Assembly: GCA_002292325.1 (NCBI GenBank)
Contig: DBBR01000032.1
Coordinates: 1-15,850, forward strand
DNA from: Flavobacteriales bacterium UBA979
GTDB lineage: Bacteria; Bacteroidota; Bacteroidia; Flavobacteriales_D; Sanyastnellaceae
DNA: 15,850 nucleotides
Reading direction: 5' to 3'
The notes below the pieces were generated by a model. The model was not told where the DNA came from and ran no database searches. It was given only the letters and a program-made list of their open reading frames with translations. Position numbers and translations under genes: made by a program. The stretch's first letter is position 1. The number at the start of each line of letters is the position of its first letter. Of this stretch, positions 1-8,700 are shown one piece after another.

Positions 1-513
1 GCATTCATCATCATTTTCGGATCCATATTTTCTGTGATGTGGGTCAAACTCGACAAAATTGGAAGAAACCCAAGTATTCCGATGAAGTTCGCCCTGGGCA
101 TTTTACAACTTGGAGCTGGATTTTTGGTCACACTTATCGGTCTCAAATTTGCAGATGACCAGGCTTTGGTTCCTTTATTGACATTGGTGTTTTTGTACAT
201 GCTTCATACGACTGGCGAATTATTCTTGTCACCCATTGGGTTGTCCATGGTAACGAAGCTTTCGCCAAAAAATATGGCCGGTACTGCGATGGGCGGATGG
301 TTCTTAAGTTTTGCAATCGCCAATTATGCTGGAGGAATCATCGCCTCTCTAACAGGAGGACATGGAGATTCCGGTGAAACACTTACGGCAGCAGAAGGCC
401 TAACCAAATACACAGATGTATTCTCAACGATAGGTCTCGTATTGGTGGCTTTCGCAGTGGTCATCACCTTGTTCAATAAGCCTCTAAACAAGCTCATGCA
501 CGGGGTTCGATAA
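1..513 (+). CDS. POT-family proton-dependent oligopeptide transporter, C-terminal fragment (5' end outside window)
   Basis: The reading frame is open from base 1 to the TAA at 511-513, giving about 170 residues of the end of a larger membrane protein. The fragment has several hydrophobic membrane segments, and the stretch FLYMLHTTGELFLSPIGLS resembles the conserved late-helix region of POT/PTR peptide symporters of the major facilitator superfamily. Such proteins sit in the inner membrane and import di- and tripeptides with protons. Typical bacterial members are about 450-550 residues, so roughly two thirds are missing to the left. An in-frame ATG at 34 lies inside a membrane segment and is not the start. 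A perfect hairpin terminator follows at 557-584. The family call is from recalled motifs; substrate specificity cannot be judged from this end. Confidence 0.85.
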   Translation, partial: AFIIIFGSIFSVMWVKLDKIGRNPSIPMKFALGILQLGAGFLVTLIGLKFADDQALVPLLTLVFLYMLHTTGELFLSPIGLSMVTKLSPKNMAGTAMGGWFLSFAIANYAGGIIASLTGGHGDSGETLTAAEGLTKYTDVFSTIGLVLVAFAVVITLFNKPLNKLMHGVR

Positions 514-556
514 GGCCCATCGTTGAAATGTAGGACTGCGGAATCATAACCTTTGA

Positions 557-584
557 GAAAAGCGCCTTTGGGCGCTTTTCTTTT
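557..584 (+). terminator. Rho-independent terminator after the POT transporter gene
   Basis: A perfect 10-bp stem, GAAAAGCGCC (557-566) with GGCGCTTTTC (571-580), closes a TTTG loop and runs into TTTT. It lies 43 bases after the transporter stop codon and 10 bases before the ATG of the next gene, so the next gene's mRNA may carry part of it. Confidence 0.85.
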
Positions 585-594
585 GCGATATTGC

Positions 595-1161
595 ATGAAA
601 ATCGACAATATGCCGTTACGACAGCTCTTACTCTCACTCATACTCATAATTTTCACGCTTGGAAATGGGCATGCCCAATATTCAGGAATCAATTGGATGT
701 CTCTGGAAGAAGCCATAGCTGCGCAAAAAAAAGAGCCAAAAAAAATCGTTATGGATGTTTACACCCAATGGTGTGGTCCGTGTAAAATGATGATGCGCAA
801 TACGTTTACATCGGAGGACGTCATAGCATACTTGAACGCCAACTATTACGCGGTCAAATTCGATGCCGAGTCGCCCGATCCCGTGACCTATCAAGGAAAA
901 GAATTCACAAATCCTGGCTGGAACCCGAACGCACGAGGGCGCAACAGCACCCATGAACTATCCAGAGCACTTGGCGTCAATGCTTATCCCACACTGGTCT
1001 ATTTCGATGAACAAGCCACGATCATCGCTCCTATTCCGGGTTACAAAACGCCACCACAATTGGAAATGTATCTCAAATTCTTCGCGAATCAATTCTCTTC
1101 AAGTGTCAAGCAAGCAGAGTGGGAAGCCTACCGTGATTCATTTGTACCAAGCTTTCAATAA
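595..1161 (+). CDS. Exported thioredoxin-fold protein with WCGPC active site
   Basis: The product is 188 residues from the ATG at 595. A longer frame from a TTG at 553 was rejected because it would translate the preceding terminator hairpin. Residues 1-28 look like a Sec signal peptide: a charged start, the hydrophobic run LLLSLILIIF, then GHAQ. The active site WCGPC is at 59-63, preceded by IVMDVYTQ, and the cis-proline loop AYPT is at 130-133 (Pro132). This is the pattern of a periplasmic thioredoxin-like thiol-disulfide oxidoreductase. An insertion of about 30 residues between the active-site helix and the cis-Pro strand (TYQGKEF...NARGRNSTHE) is larger than in plain thioredoxin and matches thioredoxin-like families common in Bacteroidota. 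Whether it oxidises, reduces or isomerises disulfides cannot be read from the sequence. No clear terminator follows. Confidence 0.85.
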   Translation: MKIDNMPLRQLLLSLILIIFTLGNGHAQYSGINWMSLEEAIAAQKKEPKKIVMDVYTQWCGPCKMMMRNTFTSEDVIAYLNANYYAVKFDAESPDPVTYQGKEFTNPGWNPNARGRNSTHELSRALGVNAYPTLVYFDEQATIIAPIPGYKTPPQLEMYLKFFANQFSSSVKQAEWEAYRDSFVPSFQ

Positions 1162-1210
1162 TCCATTTTTTGCGATTGATCCTATCAAACTATGCTCACG
1201 TGCAATCCCC

Positions 1211-1218
1211 TATATTTG
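1211..1218 (+). promoter_or_regulatory. Bacteroidota-type -7 box of the gltA promoter
   Basis: TATATTTG matches the TAnnTTTG -7 consensus of the Bacteroidota primary sigma factor. It lies 62 bases before the gltA ATG, so the transcript would begin near 1222-1226. No convincing -33 TTG stands at the expected 17-23 base spacing, so the call rests on the -7 box and position only. Confidence 0.55.
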
Positions 1219-1220
1219 CA

Positions 1221-1233
1221 CGCGCTAAGCGCG
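1221..1233. other. Perfect short palindrome at the predicted gltA transcription start
   Basis: CGCGC-TAA-GCGCG is a perfect 5-bp inverted repeat directly downstream of the -7 box. It could be an operator half-site pair or a small 5'-UTR hairpin, or chance. Nothing in the sequence decides between these. Confidence 0.3.
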
Positions 1234-1280
1234 CAGAGGTAGTCCAAAAAGAAACCGTTTAACCATCACCGCGTCACAAA

Positions 1281-2570
1281 ATGAGTGAGACAGTTCAAAT
1301 TATCATAGAAGGAAAGGAATACGAATTCCCAGTTGTCGAAGGATCCGAGCAGGAAAAAGCGATCGACATCTCGAAGTTGCGAGCCCAAACTGGGTACATC
1401 ACGCTGGATTATGGATTCAAAAATACCGGTTCCACTAAAAGTGCAATCACCTACTTGGACGGTGAAAATGGCATTCTTCGTTATCGCGGTTATTCCATTG
1501 AAGAATTAGCCGAAAAGGCTTCGTTTGTGGAAGTCGCTTTCTTGCTGATATATGGTGAGTTACCGAACAAAAAACAATTAGACTATTTTCAAGACAGCAT
1601 CACTCAACATACGCTGGTTCATGAGAACATGAAGCGCTTTTTTGAAGCGTTTCCTCAAGGAGCGCACCCCATGGGCATGTTGAGTTCCATGATCTCAAGC
1701 TTGAGTACATTTTATCCAGAATCACAGAATCCTGACCGTTCTGTAGTGGACATTGAAAAAACCATTCATCGTTTGATTGCAAAACTGCCGACGCTCGCAG
1801 CCCAAGCATACAAGCACAACATGGGCCATCCGACGGTGTATCCTTCCAACGATCTGGGCTATTGCGGTAATTTCCTCAAAATGATGTTCTCTCTCCCTAC
1901 GGAGGATTACGAGGTTGACCCCGTTGTGGAAAGCGCGATCAACAAACTTTTAATTTTACACGCGGACCATGAGCAAAACTGCTCTACCTCCACTGTGCGT
2001 GTTGTAGGCTCATCCCAAGCGAACTTATACAGCTCTGTATCTGCAGGAATCGCTGCGCTTTGGGGACCACTTCATGGTGGAGCCAATCAAGCAGTAATCG
2101 AAATGTTAGAGTCCATCCGGGAAGACGGTGGAGACTTACAGAAATGGATTGACAAGGCCAAAGACAAGAACGACTCATTCAGATTGATGGGATTTGGCCA
2201 CCGGGTTTATAAGAATTTTGATCCACGCGCTAGGATAATTAAAAAAGCGGCGGATGAAGTATTGGAGCAACTTGGGGTGGACGATCCCGTCCTCGATATT
2301 GCAAAGAAACTCGAGCAGGTCGCGCTGAATGATTCCTATTTTGTAGAGCGTGGTCTGTATCCCAATGTAGATTTCTACTCTGGAATCATTTACCGGGCTT
2401 TGAACATTCCTACAGATATGTTTACCGTGATGTTCGCGTTAGGACGTCTTCCTGGTTGGATCGCTCAGTGGAAAGAAATGGTTGAAAATCGGGAGCCAAT
2501 CGGTCGACCCCGCCAAGTCTTCACAGGCTCCAACGAAAGATCATTTGTTGGTTTATCTGACCGCGACTAA
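1281..2570 (+). CDS. gltA: Citrate synthase
   Basis: The 429-residue product condenses acetyl-CoA with oxaloacetate to citrate, the first step of the TCA cycle, in the cytoplasm. The length equals that of the type II hexameric enzymes of Gram-negative bacteria (about 427 in E. coli). The catalytic triad is visible: His265 in LHGGANQ, His307 in FGHRVYK and Asp364 in NVDFYSG, nearly the E. coli numbering (264, 305, 362). HADHEQN (227-233), with the oxaloacetate-binding region, and the C-terminal IGRPRQVFTG block are also present. The N-terminal domain of about 50 residues typical of type II enzymes is present (start MSETVQIIIEGKEYEFPVVEG). No Shine-Dalgarno is seen, as usual in this phylum. A -7 box precedes it at 1211, and an enoyl-CoA hydratase-family gene follows 5 bases after the stop, probably in the same mRNA. 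Confidence 0.97.
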   Translation: MSETVQIIIEGKEYEFPVVEGSEQEKAIDISKLRAQTGYITLDYGFKNTGSTKSAITYLDGENGILRYRGYSIEELAEKASFVEVAFLLIYGELPNKKQLDYFQDSITQHTLVHENMKRFFEAFPQGAHPMGMLSSMISSLSTFYPESQNPDRSVVDIEKTIHRLIAKLPTLAAQAYKHNMGHPTVYPSNDLGYCGNFLKMMFSLPTEDYEVDPVVESAINKLLILHADHEQNCSTSTVRVVGSSQANLYSSVSAGIAALWGPLHGGANQAVIEMLESIREDGGDLQKWIDKAKDKNDSFRLMGFGHRVYKNFDPRARIIKKAADEVLEQLGVDDPVLDIAKKLEQVALNDSYFVERGLYPNVDFYSGIIYRALNIPTDMFTVMFALGRLPGWIAQWKEMVENREPIGRPRQVFTGSNERSFVGLSDRD

Positions 2571-2575
2571 ACGAA

Positions 2576-3352
2576 ATGACCAAAGCTTCCGCAACCGGAC
2601 GAGTTGATAGCAATCTAGACCAATCGGGCGTATTGACGATTCAGTTCAATCACCCAGCTAGCAATTCGCTCCCTGGAAACCTTTTGACTTCATTGGCAGA
2701 AGCAATCGACGATGCCAGTGTAAATCAAGCGTGCAACGTCATCTTATTAAAATCAGGCGGAGACAGGGCATTTTGTGCAGGGGCGAGTTTTGATGAATTA
2801 ATCGCCATCCAGAACGAGCAGGAAGGATTGAATTTTTTCAGTGGGTTCAGCAAGGTGATTCTCGCGATTCGCAGGAGCTCAAAATTCGTTGTTTGCCGAG
2901 TTCAAGGAAAAGCTGTAGGAGGAGGTGTAGGAATCGCTGCTGCAGCTGACATAACCTATGGAACGCTCCACGCAGCCGTGAAACTCTCCGAATTGGCGAT
3001 TGGCATAGGTCCTTTTGTCGTTGGACCTGCCGTAGAGCGTAAAGTAGGCAAGGCAGCCTATACTGCCATGGCCATTGATGCCACTTCATGGTATTCAGCT
3101 GATTGGGCGAAATCACAGGGTCTCTACGCGGAAGTCTTTGAAACGCCTGTTGAATTGGATGATGCTGTTGACAAACTCACACGCCAATTGGCCAAGTCCA
3201 GCCCAGAAGCAATGAAGGCATTGAAACATGTCTTTTGGGAAGGAACGGATCATTGGGAAACGTTGCTAACTCAAAGAGCAGCAATTTCTGGTAAGCTGGT
3301 CTTGAGTTCATTTACACGCGAAGCGATTCAACGGTTCAAATCCAACGGATAA
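2576..3352 (+). CDS. Enoyl-CoA hydratase/isomerase (crotonase)-family protein, divergent active site
   Basis: The 258-residue product has the crotonase fold signature: FCAGASFDEL at 66-75 (CoA-binding and oxyanion-hole loop) and AVGGGVGIAAAADI at 113-126 (second oxyanion-hole motif). Classical enoyl-CoA hydratases use two glutamates. Aligning by eye, the second is kept as Glu139 in KLSELAIG, while the first (the Glu of the GGGCEL motif) is Gly119. One-Glu crotonases include delta3,delta2-enoyl-CoA isomerases and other non-hydratase members, so hydration of a double bond is not assured; isomerase, hydrolase or lyase activity are alternatives. The ATG lies 5 bases after the gltA stop with no intervening promoter or terminator, pointing to co-transcription with citrate synthase and a role in cytoplasmic acyl-CoA or branched-chain metabolism. 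The exact substrate is unknown. Confidence 0.85.
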   Translation: MTKASATGRVDSNLDQSGVLTIQFNHPASNSLPGNLLTSLAEAIDDASVNQACNVILLKSGGDRAFCAGASFDELIAIQNEQEGLNFFSGFSKVILAIRRSSKFVVCRVQGKAVGGGVGIAAAADITYGTLHAAVKLSELAIGIGPFVVGPAVERKVGKAAYTAMAIDATSWYSADWAKSQGLYAEVFETPVELDDAVDKLTRQLAKSSPEAMKALKHVFWEGTDHWETLLTQRAAISGKLVLSSFTREAIQRFKSNG

Positions 3353-3403
3353 TCGAAACGAACGATCCGTAAACCTACCCAAAGCACTCAAAACTTATAA
3401 AAC

Positions 3404-3432
3404 AAAAAAGGGCACCGTTCGGTGCCCTTTTT
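3404..3432. terminator. Bidirectional terminator between convergent genes
   Basis: A perfect 7-bp stem, GGGCACC (3410-3416) and GGTGCCC (3421-3427), has loop GTTC and is flanked by AAAAAA on the left and TTTTT on the right. It can end the gltA operon on the + strand and the 744-residue protein gene on the - strand, whose stop codon is at 3448-3450. Confidence 0.9.
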
Positions 3433-3447
3433 ATCGCTGTCTATTCT

Positions 3448-5682
3448 TTAGTGAACGAATAGTCTTGATACACCTGCCTGTTTGGAATTACTCAAAACAA
3501 CGAGGTAGTATCCAGATTCCACACCTCCCAAATGGAGTTGCATTGGAGCACCATTGAAGTACAGTTCCTTACTCGTAATCAATCTACCCGAAGCATCCAT
3601 CACTTCTACAGAAGCCATACCTGTCAGGTTTGAACCTCCTTGGATCCAAAACTCTCCGTTCGATGGATTCGGATATACATCAAAGGTCAAGGCATCAATT
3701 TCCGCAACGCTCACAACATTTTCAATGATCACTTCAATGGATTCTTCGCAACCGTTGGTATCCGTAACCGTTAAAACGTAAGTACCAGCAGACAAATTAG
3801 AAAGTGTAGGTTCCGAACTGGTGAATGAATCAGGTCCGGTCCAACTGAATTCATAAGGGAACGTACCTCCCGAAACAATTAAGTTGACGGACCCCGACGC
3901 ATCTCCATCTGTTTCATTCTCTGATTCCGTGATGAGATCAATGTCACAGTAATAGCAACTTCCATCGTCGTCGGTAGCGTTGACGTCATAATTCGCCGCT
4001 TCTGCATCTGTACATCCCGCGATTTCCAATTCATCGCAAACACCATCCATATCGGCATCATTCAGGCAGTTGCCATCGCAGTCGTAAAATTCGTCAGGAT
4101 ATTCACACGTGCCATCATCGTCCGTCGCAGAAGGCGCATAATTGCAGGCCAACTCGTCCATGCATCCGTCAATTTCAAATTCATCACAAACACCATCCAT
4201 GTCAGCATCATTGAGACAATTGCCATCGCAATCGTATCCAGAATCAGCATACACACATGAGTCGTCAGCGTCTGTAGCTTCTGTATTGTAGTTGCATGCA
4301 GCGGTGTCTTGACATCCTTGGACTTCAAATTCATCGCATACACCGTCACCGTCTGTGTCGGTGAGGCAATTGCCTGCGCAATCGTAACCTTCTTCAGCGT
4401 ATTCACACATGCCACTATCGTCTGTCGCGGTCATGTCGTAATTGCATGCCATCATATCCATGCAACCCACAACTTCCAATTCATCACATACTCCATCACC
4501 ATCCATATCCATCAAGCAATTACCGTCGCAATCATAATACTCCGGAGCATACTCACATGAACCATTTTCCAATGTGAAGATTGGATCATAGTTGCAAGCA
4601 GTCTCATCCGTACAGCCTACACATGAGGAATATTCACATGTTCCATCCTCCAAATCAGCTTCGGGGTTATAATTGCACGCATTCGCATTGGTGCATCCCG
4701 GCGTTGCACAACTTACATAGTCACATGAACCATCATTGTAGACTGCCTCTGGATCATAGTTGCATGCATCAACATCCGTGCAACCAAGGCAAGAACTATA
4801 CTCACATGTTGCATTGTCATCAGTAGCCGCTGCATCATAATTGCATGCAAATACGTCCGTACAACCCGGAGTTTCAAATTCATCGCAAATGCCATCCGCA
4901 TCTGTATCGTTTAAGCAATTGCCATCGCAATCGTATCCAAACTCAGCATACTCACATGACCCGTCATCCACCGTTGCTGCAGGATCGAAATTGCATGCAG
5001 TTACATCGACGCAGCCATCTCCTTCGGGGTTTGGCGCATACGTTCCAGCACCGCAGAATGTGTAAGTGAGTCGAACGTCTCCGTCTTGTCCATCTCCATT
5101 GATGAAGATTTGAAAGTTCATCGTACCGCATATTTCTCCGTCGGTGGTCATTTGCATCGCCAGAACGCGCAAATTTTCGTCTGGCAATCCATTGGGTGCA
5201 CCGTTCAAAATGTACCATGCTCCTCCTGTATCATCGTCTATGAACACATCTTGGCCATCAAATTCAGACCCCGATGCAAAACAATCTGTCCAAGGCTGGT
5301 CCGTGCTCTGCAAAGTTGATGGTGCGACTTGATCACCTGAAGATTGCGAATCAATGCCTATGGTCACCCAACTGTCAGCTGCCATTTCAGGAAAAAACGC
5401 TAGAAACGCAGGATTGATTCCGTCTGCAGTGACGGCGCCAAATGCATCATTATAAAAACCGGTCGTGGTGGTAATCGAAAGTGGCGCTGTATCGCCTCCG
5501 TAAACCGATGACAAAAAGTCATCTGCATTGACCATATCCACATACAAACGATAAGTCGTGAGTCCTGGAACTATTTCTGTAGCATGCTCTTCAAGCGTAA
5601 CGGTATATTCCTGTGCATGACTTATGCCTATCACGGCGAGCAAGGATAGAAGGAATGAATTGAATCGATTCATGGGTTTCAT
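3448..5682 (-). CDS. Protein A: secreted Cys-rich repeat protein with DSWVTIG domain, SprB-like repeat and T9SS sorting domain
   Basis: The 744-residue product begins with a signal peptide (1-23, ending ISHA); Met4 is an equally good start. Residues about 25-210 form a domain with VTIGID and GGAWYILNG motifs that recurs in the two neighbouring genes. Residues 222-580 hold nine modules of the form CTDxxACNYD then DDGSCEY, at 224, 274, 301, 330, 357, 407, 457, 507 and 557. They are interleaved with five modules of the form YDCDGNCLND-DGVCDEFE (250, 383, 433, 483, 533) containing a 12-residue DxDxDGxCDxxE calcium-loop-like pattern. Residues 595-655 resemble one SprB repeat (TFPYEFSWTGP, GTYVLTVTDTNGC). 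Residues 664-744, beginning FDVYPNPSNGEFWIQGG, are a type A T9SS C-terminal domain. It should be exported by Sec, then across the outer membrane by T9SS, to the surface or medium. Adhesion or matrix function is inference; no catalytic motif was seen. No clear promoter was found upstream. Confidence 0.9.
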   Translation of the reverse strand: MKPMNRFNSFLLSLLAVIGISHAQEYTVTLEEHATEIVPGLTTYRLYVDMVNADDFLSSVYGGDTAPLSITTTTGFYNDAFGAVTADGINPAFLAFFPEMAADSWVTIGIDSQSSGDQVAPSTLQSTDQPWTDCFASGSEFDGQDVFIDDDTGGAWYILNGAPNGLPDENLRVLAMQMTTDGEICGTMNFQIFINGDGQDGDVRLTYTFCGAGTYAPNPEGDGCVDVTACNFDPAATVDDGSCEYAEFGYDCDGNCLNDTDADGICDEFETPGCTDVFACNYDAAATDDNATCEYSSCLGCTDVDACNYDPEAVYNDGSCDYVSCATPGCTNANACNYNPEADLEDGTCEYSSCVGCTDETACNYDPIFTLENGSCEYAPEYYDCDGNCLMDMDGDGVCDELEVVGCMDMMACNYDMTATDDSGMCEYAEEGYDCAGNCLTDTDGDGVCDEFEVQGCQDTAACNYNTEATDADDSCVYADSGYDCDGNCLNDADMDGVCDEFEIDGCMDELACNYAPSATDDDGTCEYPDEFYDCDGNCLNDADMDGVCDELEIAGCTDAEAANYDVNATDDDGSCYYCDIDLITESENETDGDASGSVNLIVSGGTFPYEFSWTGPDSFTSSEPTLSNLSAGTYVLTVTDTNGCEESIEVIIENVVSVAEIDALTFDVYPNPSNGEFWIQGGSNLTGMASVEVMDASGRLITSKELYFNGAPMQLHLGGVESGYYLVVLSNSKQAGVSRLFVH
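3451..3693 (-). other. T9SS type A C-terminal sorting domain of protein A
   Basis: Residues 664-744 contain the characteristic VYPNPSNGEF start, the central VEVMDASGRLI strand and the ending SGYYLVVLSNSKQAGVSRLFVH-like pattern (hydrophobic strand, then basic residue, then short hydrophobic tail). In Bacteroidota this domain targets periplasmic cargo to the type IX secretion outer-membrane complex and is usually removed. Confidence 0.88.
3943..5019 (-). repeat. Tandem Cys-rich and calcium-loop-like module array in protein A
   Basis: Nine Cys modules (Cys at module positions 1, 7 and 20) alternate with five DxDxDGxCDxxE modules. From residue 407 onward (base 4464 leftward) the composite unit repeats at exactly 50 residues, 150 bp, with Cys-module starts at residues 407, 457, 507 and 557. 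At DNA level copies differ at many third positions, but local identity persists: 24 identical bases at 4217-4240 and 4916-4939. Confidence 0.9.
5053..5610 (-). other. DSWVTIG domain, copy in protein A
   Basis: Residues about 25-210. Landmarks: LTTYRLYVD, DDFLSSVYGGDTAPL, GFYNDAFG, INPAFLAFFPEMAADSWVTIG, then DDDTGGAWYILNG, NGLPDENLRVLAMQMTTDGE and FQIFINGDGQ. All landmarks recur in the same order in proteins B and C. I do not recognise a named family. Confidence 0.8.
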
Positions 5683-5742
5683 CGGAGAATTTGTTGCGCT
5701 AGCAAGTTAGGCCGATTAAGCTAAATCATTGAATCGATTTAG

Positions 5743-5779
5743 AAAAAAAAAAGCTGAACATTGCTGCCCAGCTTTTTTA
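5743..5779 (-). terminator. Terminator of protein B gene, - strand
   Basis: Read on the - strand: a 9-bp stem AGCTGGGCA / TGTTCAGCT with two G-U wobble pairs closes a GCAA (GNRA-type) tetraloop and is followed by a run of ten T. It begins about 20 bases past the protein B stop. On the + strand the wobble pairs become A-C mismatches, so it should work only leftward. It also leaves only about 60 bases for the promoter and leader of protein A. Confidence 0.85.
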
Positions 5780-5797
5780 AGATAGTACCCGCTCATT

Positions 5798-8700
5798 TCA
5801 TCGCGACACCTTCATTTTTCTTTGGATTACGGCGCTTGAGCTTTGAATCGTCATCAGATACATTCCTCCGGGCCAATCGCTCACATCCATTTTTAAAGAA
5901 TACAAATGGGGTGCGATCTCTTTTGAAGCCATTAATTTTCCGCGCATGTCGAACCATTCAATCCTAGCGAAACCCAGGTCTTTTGGGATGGTTACGTGCA
6001 CAACATCGTTGGCTGGGTTTGGGAAGACATCCACATCAGCATCTGAAACCTCCGCTACCCCAACAATCGCTTCTACAATGATTTCGAATGAAGTCGTGAA
6101 GCATTCGTTGGCATCCGATACGGTGAGTTGATAAACCCCGGGGTCGAGGCCTAGAATGTCTTCTTCATCGCTCAGAAATGTTCCGTCAAGCTGAATCCAA
6201 TTGAAACTATACGGAGCTGACCCACCACTCACCGAAACAGCAATACTTCCTTGTTCTTCACCAGGAGCAGAGCCTGTCACTTCATCAAGCAGCACCAATA
6301 AAGGAGCTGGTTCTTCCACGTCCACTTCGACTACCGCCTCACATCCAGATTCATCTGTTGCCACTACGATATAGACTCCGCCTGGTAGCCCATTGAAAAC
6401 AGAATCTGTTTGGAAGACATCTTGCGGCAACAATTGGTACATGACTTCACCGCTATCGGGATAGGCACCTTGAGCTGAGACAATCAGCGAACCATCCGCT
6501 GCTTCAGCGCAACTCACATTCGAGGCAGCTACGTCTAACATGAGTTCGCAAAAAACGCACGAACCGTCATCATCCGTTGCATTCACATCGAAATTTATCG
6601 CGGAAGAATCCGTGCAGCCTGGCACTTCAAATTCATCGCATATCCCATCAGCATCTGAATCAAACAGGCATTCGCCGGCACAGTCAAAACCAGGCTCTGG
6701 ATAGGCACAGGAGCCGTCTTCATCGGTTGCAGCAACGTTGAAGTTGCAAGCCTCCTCGTCTGTGCAGCCCAACACGGGATATGCGCACAAACCGTCATCG
6801 TAGACCGCCTCAGCATCGAAATTAAGTGCTTCACTGTCCATGCATCCGCACGCATTAGGGAAAACCGGCGGGTTCGTCCACGTTGTCCCATCAAAATGAA
6901 ATTGATGCAAGGAGGAAGCGCCATTGTCGCCGTCATTAAAAACCTGAACATTCAATTGACCTTGCATGCTTCCCAGAGTCGTCACTTGGGCAATGAGTAC
7001 CCGTAAATCATCTCCAGCTATGCCATTCGAACCTCCATTCAAGATGAACCAAGAACCTCCAATCTCATCGTCCATGACCAGATCATTTCCCGATTCAAAT
7101 TGCGCCACCCAACCTTCGGCACCGGACTCTCCCACCGCATTCACTTGATTTTCTCCTTCCGAGGCAGGTTGGTCGATTCCAATTGTCACCCAGCTATCGT
7201 ATGCGAGTTCCGGAAAAGAACTGTAAAGCCCAGGATTGATTGCTTGGGCCAAATGCGACCCCATCGCATCTTGGTGCCACCCCGTCTCAGCGGATAACAG
7301 CAAGGTGTCCTCAACATTTCCATAAACGGCTGATACAAAATCAGTTTCCAGGATGGTCGTAACGAATAGCCGGTATGTAACCATGCCTGCCAGCGCCCCG
7401 GTGTCATGGACAGCCACCGTATCAATTTCTAAACCAAAACTTAAAATTTCGTCGTTTGCACAAGAGCAGAAGTCGCAGGCTCCATCTTCATCCGTGGCCA
7501 AACTATTGAAATTACAAGCCGTTGGAGCCGTACATCCGGCAATCTCAGACTCATCGCAAACACCGTCACCATCCGAATCATTTAAACAAAGTCCGTCACA
7601 ATCCACAAAATCCCCGGCATATGAGCAAGAACCATCGTCATTTGTCGCATCCGGGTTAAAATTACACGCCACCGAATCGGTGCACCCATCAACCGCGACT
7701 ATCAGATGGATGGTTTGCGTCCAATCTGCCTCATTTCCACAGGCATCAAAGGTGGTATACGTGCGATGATAAGTCAATGTATCTCCCGACTGGGATATCA
7801 TTTCATCAATAGATGACCATTGCGCATTCGCATCGCATGCATCTTGCACGGCAATGAATGGATCAGGAAAGTCCTCCCCCTCCTGCTCATTCACCCAAAT
7901 TTCAGAAGCAGGCAGGTTCAAAATCTCCGGAGCCAGCGTATCAGCAACAGTGATCATTTGAACAGCTTCTGCCTGATTTCCCGAGTCGTCCGTGGCGTAA
8001 AACGTTCGCGTACACAGATAATTGTAAGGCGCACAATCATATACAAACTCAATGGGACCATCGATGAACATAACCTGAACCGACTCGTCGCATTCATCTT
8101 CTGCGGTGGCCATGGTTGTCGGCATCGGTTGATCGCATTGAACCGTTGAGTCTGCGGGAACAAACGTAAATACCGGTGGAATGACATCCACCAAACAAGG
8201 ATCGACAAAGTAATCGCATGAGCCATCGTCGTCTGAGGCCTCTGGCAGGTAATTCGTGGCCTCAGGATCCGTACATCCCGCAATTTCAAACTCATCACAA
8301 ATGCCATCCTCATCCGCATCTGCAAGGCAGACGCCATCGCAATTGTAAGCAACTAAAGGATACTCGCATCCTGCAAAGGATGGTAAACCACATGCATCTT
8401 GCAGACCAATCATTTTATTGAATCCGCCATTGATTCCATCCCCGTTTTCAAAAAACTGCACATACAGCTGGCCATCCAGATTTCCATCCGTCGTAAACTG
8501 ACCGAGTAACACTTTCAAATCATCACCTGCTACACCATTCGAGGCACCATTCAAAATGTACCAAACACCACCAAGGTCGTCTGACATGACCAACGATCCT
8601 CCAGATTCAAACGGTTCAACCCAAGGTTCCAGTCCCTCCAGGACGCTCACGCCTGACTCCCCGTTCTCGCCTTGAGCTGAAGACTCCAGACCGATGGTGA

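Noticed and set aside
553..594. Upstream TTG start for the thioredoxin-like protein
   Set aside because: It would translate the terminator hairpin and put 14 extra residues in front of a normal signal peptide that starts at the ATG at 595.
324..716. 130-residue open frame on the - strand across the POT end and the thioredoxin-like start
   Set aside because: It crosses a perfect terminator hairpin and two well-supported genes on the other strand.
595..1161. Thioredoxin-like protein as the dedicated disulfide partner of the Cys-rich proteins
   Set aside because: It is on the other strand, more than 2 kb away, and separated by the gltA operon; export compartment fits, but nothing in the layout links them.
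3943..5019. Regularly spaced repeats considered as a CRISPR array or tandem satellite
   Set aside because: The 150-bp units are in frame, encode conserved protein modules and vary at third codon positions; there are no short identical repeats with unique spacers.
7353..7769. 138-residue open frame on the + strand within protein B
   Set aside because: Shadow of the opposite-strand repeats; it contains the reverse-frame echo of the modules (QTPSPSESFKQSPSQS), no start context and no promoter.
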